From an uncultured Burkholderiales bacterium (GTDB lineage Bacteria > Pseudomonadota > Gammaproteobacteria > Burkholderiales > Burkholderiaceae_C): a DNA stretch of 64,000 nt. Shown here in pieces: positions 35,072 to 43,365 of this stretch; within the stretch, counting starts at the first letter, position 1; every line of letters begins with the position of its first letter. The notes beneath the pieces were generated by a model that searched no databases, had not been told where the DNA came from, and saw nothing but the letters and a program-made list of their open reading frames with translations. The stretch covers positions 1-64,000 of the forward strand of contig CAIKVH010000086.1 of the NCBI GenBank assembly GCA_903830725.1. Reading direction: 5' to 3'. The position numbers and the translations under genes are program-made.

Positions 35072-38000
35072 GTGATCAAGTCCCTTATTGTTTTCTCACT
35101 CTCGAGACGTCCAATTATCTTATTGGCACTTCTGGTTTTTTTGTGTGCTGGATTGCTTGCGTTTACTAAGCTGAACATTGAAGCCTACCCAAATCCAGCA
35201 CCTGTCATTTTGGAGATTACTGCACAGGCACCCGGCTTATCCGCAGAGGAGATGGAGAAATACTACACCATTCCGATGGAGATTGGTCTGTATTCAACCC
35301 CCGGTATTGATAACATCCGGTCGACCTCTTTTTACGGACTCTCATTTGTTCGTGTAACGTTCAAATACGGGGTAGACTTTTATTTTGCCTATGCGCAGGC
35401 TGGATTAAGCATTCAACAGAATATAACCTTGCCAGGGAATTTGGTTCCTACTATTCAGCAATCAAGCTTGGTGGGTGAAATTTATAGATATGAAGTTGTT
35501 GGACCGAAAGATTTCGGATTAACAAATTTAAGAACGGTTCAAGATTGGATTATTTCCAGACGCTTAACAACCATTCCGGGCATTGTGCAAGTTAACACTT
35601 GGGGTGGGACAACGAAAGAATTTCAAGTTCAAGTTGATCTGGCTAAATTACAAGCCTACAACATTACCATCCCACAAATTATCAGTGCCCTTGGTAACTC
35701 TAATATAAACGTGGGGGGACGAGAAATTTCCTTTGGCCAACAGTCTGTGAACATTAGAGGTATTGGCCTGATTAATACCGGTGGTGATGACGATATTACC
35801 CAGGGTTTTCATACCAAGGATATTGAAAATGTAGTGCTCAACCAGACCAACGGTGTACCAGTTAGGGTCAAGGATGTTGGACGGGTTGAAGTTGGTTTTG
35901 TGCCTCGTCTGGGAGTGGCTGGGCGAGACCTCGACGATGACGTGGTTGCAGCTATCGTTGTGATGGCTAGGAATCAGCATACAAACAATATGATCCCTAA
36001 GGTGAGGGAGATGATTAATGCGATGAATTCTGACGGTACATTGCCTGCCGGGGTGAAAATCATCTCTTATTACGACAGGTCGGGTCTAGTTGGTGTTACC
36101 ACGCATACTGTGTTGGAGAATTTAATCGTTGGGTGCTTGCTAGTCTTTCTTGTTCAGTGGATATTTTTAGGGGACATAAGAAGTGCGATTATTGTTGGAG
36201 TTAATATTCCTTTTGCGCTCTTGTTTAGCATCATTATTTTGGTGCTCAGGGACGAGGATGCCAACTTGCTTTCAATAGGTGCCGTTGACTTTGGAATTAT
36301 TGTCGATTCGGCGGTCATTTTGGTCGAAAATATATTTAGAAATTTTCAGGGTAATCAAAAACAACTGCTTCAGGAACTAGCCGCGGGTAAATTAAACGTT
36401 GATCCTTCAACCGGCGATGGTGACGGGCACTCAATTCCGCCGTGGCCTGATCGACTAAAAATGATTCTGATCAGTGCTTGTCAAGTCGACAAAGCTGTTA
36501 TGTTCTCAGTCGCCATCACAGTGGCTGCATTCATCCCATTATTTACCATGCAAGGGGTTGAGGGCCAAATTTTTAGTCCAATGGCTAAAACCTATGCTTA
36601 CGCTTTGTCTGGTGCTTTGATCGCCACATTTACCGTTACCCCAGTATTGGCGTCTTATATGCTGCCTGCGCATATTGAGGATGTAGAAACGTTTCTCGTT
36701 GCATGGCTGAGAAAGATTTATGAACCAGTACTGCATTGGTCACTTCAAAACCGAAAGGAAATGATGGCCATTGGGGGAGTTTTCATGCTGCTCGTTGTTG
36801 TCTTGGGGGCAAGACTGGGCTCCGAATTTCTCCCTGCGTTGGAGGAGGGGAATTTGTGGATTCGAGCTTCTATGCCAATGACCATGTCTTTAGAAGCAGG
36901 GTCGGATCCTGCATCAAAAATGCGAGAAATTTTGCTTCGGCATAAGGACGAAGTACTAACCGTTGTGTCACAACACGGTCGGCCTGATAACGGAAGTGAT
37001 GCCTCACCTTTTTCAAATGTGGAACTCTTCGTTCCCTTAAAGCCCTTTGACGAGTGGCCAAACGGGGAAACTAAAGAGCAGTTGGTTAAAGTAGTTCAGA
37101 AAGAATTTGAGAACGAATTACCCGGCATTGTATTTAACTTTTCTCAGTACATTCAAGACAACGTAGAGGAATCCCTCTCGGGAGTCAAAGGCGCAAACTC
37201 AGTAAAAATTATCGGACCCAATTTAGAACATCTAGAGCAATATGCCACCCAAGTTCGCGACCTGATGGCCACGGTAAAGGGTGTCGAGGATTTAGATATT
37301 TTCAATGTGATGGGGCAACCCAATTTGAATATCAAAATCGATCGCGAGAAGGCCGCTCGGTATGGTTTGAATACCGGGGATATAAACGCTGTCATTCAAG
37401 CTGGATTGGCTGGAGCGAGTGCGACTACAGTGCTAGAGGGTCCGCGCCAATTTAACCTCTCCGTGAGAATGGCAGAGCCCTTTAGAAACGATATTGATAA
37501 AGTAAAGCTTTTAAAAGTAGGGTATCAAACCCCAAGCGGGACAATCGCTTATATACCTCTTGGACAACTCGCAAAAATCACACTCGAAACAGGTGTGGCC
37601 TACGTCTATCACGAGTCAACTGCTCGGTTCATACCCATTAAATTTAGTGTTCGCGGTAGAGATTTAGGCGGCACAGTCGCAGAGGCGCAAGAGCTCATTG
37701 AGAAGAAAATAAATTTAGAACGCGGTTACCAAATTGTCTGGGCCGGTGAGTTTGAGGACTTGCAAAAGGCAAAAGCTCGACTTATCTTAATCGTGCCCCT
37801 CAGCATGGCTTTGATTATTATTTTGTTGTATTGCTTGTTTAATTCCTGGCGGGACAGCTTCCTTGTCCTTGCTGGTTTGCCGTTTGCAATAGGCGGGGGA
37901 ATACTGGGTCTGGCGATTTCTGGTTTGGATTTTAGTATTTCCGCTGCAATTGGTTTTATTTCGTTGTTTGGAATTACCATCATGAACGGGATTTTGATGA

Positions 38001-38290
38001 CCACTTATTTCAATCACACTTTTGAATCTACTGATCAAAACGTTATTGACTCAATGTTTCACGCTGCCAGCCAGCGTATGCGTCCCATGCTAATGACGGC
38101 TTGGTCTGCTTGTATCGGGCTCTTCCCTGCTGCCATCTCTCATGGAATAGGGAGCCAGGTTCAAAAGCCATTAGCCACTGTAGTAGTTGGCGGACTCTTG
38201 ATAGGCCCCATCATGTTGTTGGTCGTAGTTCCCGCATTGTGTACTTTATTTATTGACGAAAAGACTGAGAGTAACTCTTCATCAATTTGA
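35072..38290 (+). CDS. RND efflux pump, inner-membrane transporter (heavy-metal-efflux-like)
   Basis: Proton-driven trimeric pump, 1072 residues, start GTG. About twelve membrane helices with two large periplasmic loops. The segment VDFGIIVDSAVILVENIFR (about residues 404-422) matches the HME-class signature DFGxxxDGAVxxxEN, with Ser in place of Gly. Other features: NIEAYPNPAPVILEITAQAPGLSAEEME, IPGIVQVNTWGGTTKEFQVQVD and ATVVVGGLLIGPIMLLVVVPALC near the end. The HME class exports metal ions, but the altered signature leaves the substrate open. Flanked by adaptor and outer-membrane factor genes. Confidence 0.9.
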   Translation: MIKSLIVFSLSRRPIILLALLVFLCAGLLAFTKLNIEAYPNPAPVILEITAQAPGLSAEEMEKYYTIPMEIGLYSTPGIDNIRSTSFYGLSFVRVTFKYGVDFYFAYAQAGLSIQQNITLPGNLVPTIQQSSLVGEIYRYEVVGPKDFGLTNLRTVQDWIISRRLTTIPGIVQVNTWGGTTKEFQVQVDLAKLQAYNITIPQIISALGNSNINVGGREISFGQQSVNIRGIGLINTGGDDDITQGFHTKDIENVVLNQTNGVPVRVKDVGRVEVGFVPRLGVAGRDLDDDVVAAIVVMARNQHTNNMIPKVREMINAMNSDGTLPAGVKIISYYDRSGLVGVTTHTVLENLIVGCLLVFLVQWIFLGDIRSAIIVGVNIPFALLFSIIILVLRDEDANLLSIGAVDFGIIVDSAVILVENIFRNFQGNQKQLLQELAAGKLNVDPSTGDGDGHSIPPWPDRLKMILISACQVDKAVMFSVAITVAAFIPLFTMQGVEGQIFSPMAKTYAYALSGALIATFTVTPVLASYMLPAHIEDVETFLVAWLRKIYEPVLHWSLQNRKEMMAIGGVFMLLVVVLGARLGSEFLPALEEGNLWIRASMPMTMSLEAGSDPASKMREILLRHKDEVLTVVSQHGRPDNGSDASPFSNVELFVPLKPFDEWPNGETKEQLVKVVQKEFENELPGIVFNFSQYIQDNVEESLSGVKGANSVKIIGPNLEHLEQYATQVRDLMATVKGVEDLDIFNVMGQPNLNIKIDREKAARYGLNTGDINAVIQAGLAGASATTVLEGPRQFNLSVRMAEPFRNDIDKVKLLKVGYQTPSGTIAYIPLGQLAKITLETGVAYVYHESTARFIPIKFSVRGRDLGGTVAEAQELIEKKINLERGYQIVWAGEFEDLQKAKARLILIVPLSMALIIILLYCLFNSWRDSFLVLAGLPFAIGGGILGLAISGLDFSISAAIGFISLFGITIMNGILMTTYFNHTFESTDQNVIDSMFHAASQRMRPMLMTAWSACIGLFPAAISHGIGSQVQKPLATVVVGGLLIGPIMLLVVVPALCTLFIDEKTESNSSSI

Positions 38291-38307
38291 ATTACAAGAT
38301 CCAAATC

Positions 38308-38625
38308 ATGATTGAATATAAACGCGTATTTCTAATTTTTGGTTGTTATGCAGTATTGCTGATAGGGCCCTGTGTATGGGCTGGTATTCCATCGCGGCCC
38401 AACATGCCTTTGACCGGCGCGAGTAAACAAAAATCAGCCTTGCCCACTGCCGCATCTAATTTAAAGGGACAAGTCGGCGGAGCTACGAATCCAAATCAAA
38501 AATCTATCGGTAGTCTAGGCGGACCAAGCACTGCGTCCAGTTTACCGACACCCTCTGTTAAAAGTAATGTGTCTCCTGAAGGGGGATCCCAAGTGGGATC
38601 AAAAACTGCGGCGACTCAAAAATAA
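38308..38625 (+). CDS. small secreted low-complexity protein in the efflux operon
   Basis: About 105 residues from ATG 38308; the frame is open to a TTG overlapping the pump stop. A hydrophobic signal segment (VFLIFGCYAVLLIGPCVWAG) is followed by a disordered Ser/Gly/Pro/Thr/Lys-rich tail with no cysteine or histidine cluster. I do not recognise it. Its position between the pump and the outer-membrane factor suggests an export-linked role, perhaps a periplasmic filler or metal-poor chaperone. That is inference from order only. Confidence 0.6.
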   Translation: MIEYKRVFLIFGCYAVLLIGPCVWAGIPSRPNMPLTGASKQKSALPTAASNLKGQVGGATNPNQKSIGSLGGPSTASSLPTPSVKSNVSPEGGSQVGSKTAATQK

Positions 38626-38628
38626 AAA

Positions 38629-39411
38629 ATGCCTAATTTCATTAAGCTTAACAATCTTAGGGGCGCCCATGTTTTGCAGGGCTTTCAAAATATTATGACC
38701 TTGTTCAAAATAACGAAACTAGATTGCTTTGCTCGCGTTATTTATTTCGCTCGATTTAATAAACATATGAACAGAGGTATAGGTTGGTTGATATTGCTTG
38801 CTGCATCAGTCCAAGTGTTGGCTGAGTTTTTACCTTTTGTGTCTTGGATCATCTGGCCTTTTTTGGTCTATTTATGCGCGCAGTCCGCAAAAGACCAGGG
38901 CGGCCAAAATTTGGAAAGAATGCAATATCTCCTACACGCTTTAAAGTCTCTCAAGTCAAAAGGCGAAGTACTCATTGCTTTAGTTCTATACGGCATCTTA
39001 AGCCTAATTCTATTTCGAGGCCTCATGGAGGCATTGTCTTGGATGCATTTTGAATGGGATGAGTTACCTAACTCTGTGAATACTTTGCTCCCCTTTACCC
39101 TTGCTGAAGCATTCTCTGTTTTATTCATTGCGACTTGTGCTTACAGGTTAAATTTAGATGATCGCGATCCTTTTAAAATATTAAGTCTTTCCATCATGGA
39201 TCTGGGGTTATCGCCTGTTTCTACGTTATTGATTTTGTTATTTCAATGTACTGTGTGGACATACCTTGCAATGAGCATGAGTTTGTATTTTCATTCGCCC
39301 CTCCTATCTACCTTTCTTGGTCATGCGCCTTTAATTTTATTTGTTTTGGTTTGGATATGTGGGCAGCCCATTGAGCTGGCAAATCAATCTTTGGCAGAAA
39401 GTCATAAATGA
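38629..39411 (+). CDS. multi-pass inner-membrane protein of unknown function in the efflux operon
   Basis: 260 residues with about five hydrophobic segments (GIGWLILLAASVQVLAEFLPFVSWIIWPFLVYL, VLIALVLYGILSLILF, FTLAEAFSVLFIATCAY, PVSTLLILLFQCTVWTYLA, LLSTFLGHAPLILFVLVWICG). The first ~45 residues are hydrophilic, and a later ATG at 38767 is a possible start. It overlaps the outer-membrane factor gene (ATGA). I cannot place it in a family; charged cytosolic stretches resemble DUF-type membrane proteins. Confidence 0.65.
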   Translation: MPNFIKLNNLRGAHVLQGFQNIMTLFKITKLDCFARVIYFARFNKHMNRGIGWLILLAASVQVLAEFLPFVSWIIWPFLVYLCAQSAKDQGGQNLERMQYLLHALKSLKSKGEVLIALVLYGILSLILFRGLMEALSWMHFEWDELPNSVNTLLPFTLAEAFSVLFIATCAYRLNLDDRDPFKILSLSIMDLGLSPVSTLLILLFQCTVWTYLAMSMSLYFHSPLLSTFLGHAPLILFVLVWICGQPIELANQSLAESHK

Positions 39412-40892
39412 TTATCAATAGTTTTAGAAAACCCACCCTAATTGCCACCGTCGCATCCACTGCATCCACATCCGCAGTCGTAGCAGTCGTCCTTGCTTTG
39501 AGTGCATGCGCGGTAGGTCCAGATTTTAAAAAACCTGAGCTCCCCAAAGCAATTTCATTTACGCGTGAGTCCTCTGGATTAGAGCTAAAGGGGGGAGCTG
39601 ACATAAAGGCCGATTGGTGGAAGAGTTACAACAGTAGTGAGTTGAATAAACTCATTGAACTGGCTCTTAAGCACAACCCAAGCGTGGAGACTGCTACCGC
39701 GAATTTAAAAGTTGCGAAACAAAATACGATTGCACAGCAGGGCTTTTATTTCCCCACAATTACCGCGGGAACTAGCAGAACCATTTTGAACAACGGCGTA
39801 TCTGGTGGCTCCTCGCTGAATGGTGTCGGCGGTGCAGGACCTGGAAATGGAGCCCCAACCTACACGGTCAATAGTGCTGGACTCTCCGTTGGATTTGTGC
39901 CTGATCTTTTCGGTGGCAATAGAAGAGCGGTTGAGTCACTAAGGGGGCTAGAGAATAGTGCAAAGTATCAATTGGCAGCACTTCAAATAACGATTGTCAC
40001 CAATGTTATCCAAACGGTATCGCAGGAAACAACGCTTAGAGAGCAGTTACGAATGGCCGAAGCGGCCGAGCGGGCCGCTTTTAAACAGCGAGAGCATCTA
40101 AGAAGAATGGCCGCTGTTGGCTACATTAGCGGTATCGAGTTGGCGGCACAGGAGTCTTCCTATGCTTTTACAGCAGCGCAGGTGCCTAGTCTGCGCAAAC
40201 TACACGAACAAACCTTAGACTTGTTGAGCGTCTTGTGCGGAGAATTGCCGAGTACTAAGCTTGAGATACCAACCATCGAATCATTGAAAATTCCTAGTGA
40301 TTTGCCTGTTGCTGTGCCCAGTGGCTGGATAGAGAAGCGGCCAGATGTCAAAGCCGCTGAGGAGATGGTTAAATCCAGCAACGCACAGATTGGAGTGGCC
40401 ATTGCTAATATGATTCCTCAGATCTCTATCAGTGGATTTACCGGGGCAACTGCTGGAGCTTTTTCTGCTTTAAGAGATTCTTTAAACAAAAGCTGGTCCG
40501 AAACGCTTAATGTAAATCAGACCTTATTTGCAGGTGGAACTTTACTCGCCCGTAAACGCTCAGCGGAGGCGAACCTAGAGTCCTCACTGGGTCAGTATAA
40601 GTTTGCAGTGCTTACGGCTTTTCAAAACGTGGCTGACACTCTCTATGCTTTAGAGCAAGATAAGAGGAGTTGGGAGATCGCCCGGGACAACGCACAGGCT
40701 AATAAAAAGATTTACGAATACACGCAATTGCAGTTTGAAAAAGGATATGTTTCTGAGCCCATTTTATTGGGGGTTGAACAGACCTACCTGGTTGCGGAGA
40801 TCAACAAAATGCAAGCCTACGCCTTGTACTTAGGTGATACCGCCGCCCTTTATCAGTCCTTGGGCGGGGGGTGGCCTGGAGTTGGTAAATAA
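39408..40892 (+). CDS. outer-membrane efflux lipoprotein (NodT/OprM family)
   Basis: TolC-like channel of the RND system, 494 residues. Lipobox LSAC followed by AVGPDFKKPELP, the classical NodT-family start. Repeats: WWKSYNSSELNKLIELALKHNPSVETATANL, then NQTLFAGGTLLARKRSAEANLE in the second half. It would trimerise into an outer-membrane beta barrel with a periplasmic helical tunnel. It is the last gene of the operon and converges with the SRAP gene 28 bp away, with a possible TCGCT/AGCGA pairing between them. Confidence 0.93.
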   Translation: MIINSFRKPTLIATVASTASTSAVVAVVLALSACAVGPDFKKPELPKAISFTRESSGLELKGGADIKADWWKSYNSSELNKLIELALKHNPSVETATANLKVAKQNTIAQQGFYFPTITAGTSRTILNNGVSGGSSLNGVGGAGPGNGAPTYTVNSAGLSVGFVPDLFGGNRRAVESLRGLENSAKYQLAALQITIVTNVIQTVSQETTLREQLRMAEAAERAAFKQREHLRRMAAVGYISGIELAAQESSYAFTAAQVPSLRKLHEQTLDLLSVLCGELPSTKLEIPTIESLKIPSDLPVAVPSGWIEKRPDVKAAEEMVKSSNAQIGVAIANMIPQISISGFTGATAGAFSALRDSLNKSWSETLNVNQTLFAGGTLLARKRSAEANLESSLGQYKFAVLTAFQNVADTLYALEQDKRSWEIARDNAQANKKIYEYTQLQFEKGYVSEPILLGVEQTYLVAEINKMQAYALYLGDTAALYQSLGGGWPGVGK

Positions 40893-40920
40893 GGCTAGAT
40901 CGCTCAGAACTACTAACTGC

Positions 40921-41571
40921 TCATAGCGAGGAGTGATTGATTTTTAACTTCTCTGCGGGGAAGGGACGAATGTAATTAAGGCATCCGTCGTCCCTAGACT
41001 CAAGCCAGTCCCTGTAGTTGCTTTCATCGAGAATAGCGACCATACGCTTTTCTTCATCTGGTTTGTGAAAGTTTCTCATCAAAGGATGCTCGTCTGCGTT
41101 GATCGTTAGCATACTAAAACTTCTTGTGATTTCACCTGTTGGCGATTTCCAGCCCGTCCAAATACCTGCTATGCCAAGGGGTTCGTGGTCAATACGTTGA
41201 ATTTTTGTGCTCACTGCCTTTCCTGAACGCCAGTCGGGTTCATAGATCGCCTCCGCTGGAATGATGCAAAGTCTTTTTAGGCGCCAGGCATCCCTAAAGG
41301 CAGGTTTTTCTGCGACTGACTCAATTCTCGCGTTATAGGTGTGTCTGGCGATCTTGGTGTCTTTAGACCAATGCGGGATCAATCCAAAACTGCCTATAAG
41401 TGCCTCGGACTCTGGGAGCATGGTTGGGTTAAGATGAGCCTGCTGTGTAAGTCTTAGAAACGTACTAGCGTAGGTAGGCCAAACATCAACATTTGATTTG
41501 GCGGGTAGGGCAACATTAAATCTTGATTTAAACCGATCAGGGTCCTTAACCGACTCAAAATGGGCACACAT
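40921..41571 (-). CDS. SRAP (YedK/HMCES-type) abasic-site-binding protein
   Basis: SOS-response-associated protein of the SRAP family, 216 residues, which covalently traps abasic sites in single-stranded DNA through the Cys2 amine. The catalytic Cys2 is present (MCAH; most members have MCGR). Other conserved spots: NARIESVAEKPAFRDAW, RLCIIPAEAIYEPDW (the catalytic Glu region), and HPLMRNFHKPDEEKRM (His). It starts 9 bp downstream of the channel gene on the same strand, so the two may share a transcript. Confidence 0.92.
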   Translation of the reverse strand: MCAHFESVKDPDRFKSRFNVALPAKSNVDVWPTYASTFLRLTQQAHLNPTMLPESEALIGSFGLIPHWSKDTKIARHTYNARIESVAEKPAFRDAWRLKRLCIIPAEAIYEPDWRSGKAVSTKIQRIDHEPLGIAGIWTGWKSPTGEITRSFSMLTINADEHPLMRNFHKPDEEKRMVAILDESNYRDWLESRDDGCLNYIRPFPAEKLKINHSSL

Positions 41572-41580
41572 AGTGAAGTG

Positions 41581-42750
41581 CTACGCCGACAATGATTTCC
41601 AAATTTCACGCTCCAGTTGAGTGGTTTTGGATTCGTTATTGATTAAGTCACTCAAAGCATTAGCGTGTTCGCTCAAGGCTAGGCTGCGAAGAGTGCTGAT
41701 TTGTTGTCTGTAATCTTCAAGTGTGAGTTCAGTAGAGACTTTGCCTAGAACTGGAGAAGCCTCAGGGTTCAATTTCCTCTCTAAATCAACACGTTGAATA
41801 ATTTCTTCAAAGACGGCTTGAGATAAATGCAGACGTTCAGCCTCTAGCGCTAAATCTGCCTTGTCCTCTTCAGAGAAATTGTTGCTAGTGATGCGCTTTC
41901 TAACCTCATCCTCGAAGGTGTTCCTGTCCAAACGCAGTTGGTCGGTGAAAGAAGAGGCCATTAAACCAGCGGGGATTGCGAAAATACCAATTCCTACAAA
42001 GCTGACCACTACGGTCATTAAGCGTCCAAGTGGGGTGATGGGGGTGATGTCGCCGTAACCCACACTGGCAAGCGTGACGACTGCCCAGTACATGGAGGTT
42101 GGGATGCTCTCAAACTTGTCGGGCTGCGCGTCGTGTTCGAACATAAACCCCAGACTAGCGGTCAAAATGATCATGAGGAACATCATGAACGCGGCAGCCA
42201 AAAGAACATATTTCTCACGCTGAACGGCCTTCATTAATGTATTCAGGGTGCCCGTGTAGCGGGTTAACTTTAAAAGTCGTGTAAGTCTAAATATCCGCAG
42301 GAACCGCAGGTCGATCGATTTCGCCAAAAAAATATCGAGGTAGAAAGGACAGATTGCAATCAAATCGACTAGCGCACTGGCGGAGAAAATATATTTAATT
42401 CGTCCCTTAAACGGGTGCTCATATTGTTTTGATTCGCAGCAGCTGTAGACCCTGAGCACATATTCAAGCGAGAAAATAACAACTGTAATAAGGTCAAGGG
42501 TGTGAAACTCTTTGGACCAAACGCTCTCAATATCTTGAACAGTTTCAAGAACAATACAAATGACAGATACCAAAACGGCGAATATAACAACATAGTCAAT
42601 ATATTTGTTAAGACTATGTGAATGCGGTGTTGCATTAAATAGAGAAAAAATTTGCGCTCTGATCGGCTTGGTTTTATTATCTCGGCGGAATTTTAAAAAA
42701 TTATGAAAGATTGATAATACAGTTTCAATGAATTTTCTGAAAATTATCAT
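41581..42750 (-). CDS. voltage-gated potassium channel (single voltage sensor)
   Basis: 389 residues. One S1-S4 sensor with S4 charges R149, R152, R155, R158, K161 and R164; S5; the filter SVGYGD at 229-234; S6 (VGIGIFAIPAGLMASSF); and a cytosolic helical tail. The N-terminal ~45 residues are basic and cytosolic. It aligns over its whole length with the second half of the double-sensor channel at 8515-10170, sharing the FEHDAQPDKFESIP turret, the ITPLGR linker and the DQLRLDR start of the tail, so the two are paralogues. Selectivity for potassium is inferred from the filter. It lies between a coiled-coil small protein and the SRAP gene. Confidence 0.92.
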   Translation of the reverse strand: MIIFRKFIETVLSIFHNFLKFRRDNKTKPIRAQIFSLFNATPHSHSLNKYIDYVVIFAVLVSVICIVLETVQDIESVWSKEFHTLDLITVVIFSLEYVLRVYSCCESKQYEHPFKGRIKYIFSASALVDLIAICPFYLDIFLAKSIDLRFLRIFRLTRLLKLTRYTGTLNTLMKAVQREKYVLLAAAFMMFLMIILTASLGFMFEHDAQPDKFESIPTSMYWAVVTLASVGYGDITPITPLGRLMTVVVSFVGIGIFAIPAGLMASSFTDQLRLDRNTFEDEVRKRITSNNFSEEDKADLALEAERLHLSQAVFEEIIQRVDLERKLNPEASPVLGKVSTELTLEDYRQQISTLRSLALSEHANALSDLINNESKTTQLEREIWKSLSA

Positions 42751-42826
42751 AATTTTGAACTTGTGTAAGTTGTTGGCTTTTTATATTGGCAATTACTGAT
42801 TTGATACAGATTTTGAGCGGTCGGCA

Positions 42827-43192
42827 TTATTTGGAATGAATCCCGTGGAATTCATCTTTTGGAAGTTCATCCTCAGATAGCTTTAAGGAGTCAACGACTG
42901 CATTTATTTCAAGATGTTCATCAAATTTTCCTGTAGGGGTAGGGGTCGCAGGGCTCAATGCATTTATTTCATTTGCTGCAATTGTGGCGGTCTTGTCTCC
43001 TGAGCCAGCTAAGGGGAGGGAACCTTGAGTATCTTGTTGAGCGGTTTGTTGAGCAGTTTGTTGAGCCTTTTCTTTTCTCTCTCTCGCAGCTTTTGCAGTA
43101 GCTTCAAGCTTTAGATGAACACTTTTAAGATGGTCAATTGAGTTTTTTAGAAGTTCAACTTCCCTTTCTTTTTCAGCATCAAAATCGCTCAT
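42827..43192 (-). CDS. small coiled-coil / low-complexity protein upstream of the channel
   Basis: 121 residues, unknown. Residues 1-45 are charged and helical (EKEREVELLKNSIDHLKSVHLKLEATAKAARERKEKA), probably a coiled coil. Then comes a QQTA-type repeat made by a 12-bp tandem unit at about 43031-43060, and an acidic disordered tail. No signal peptide or membrane segment. It ends 76 bp before the channel gene on the same strand, so it might be a cytosolic partner; this is positional only. Confidence 0.6.
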   Translation of the reverse strand: MSDFDAEKEREVELLKNSIDHLKSVHLKLEATAKAARERKEKAQQTAQQTAQQDTQGSLPLAGSGDKTATIAANEINALSPATPTPTGKFDEHLEINAVVDSLKLSEDELPKDEFHGIHSK

Positions 43193-43365
43193 TCTTTCTC
43201 CTGGTCCAACGGAATATTAATATGCTTACGATTTTACAGGGTAATTGGCTAGCCGTCCTTAATGGGAAATTGGGCTGGATAAAAGTCTACAAAAATGGGT
43301 TTTAGTAAATATTGTTGTCCCGATAAAAATGCGGGATGGGTCACGGCGCAATTAAAAAACAGTGC

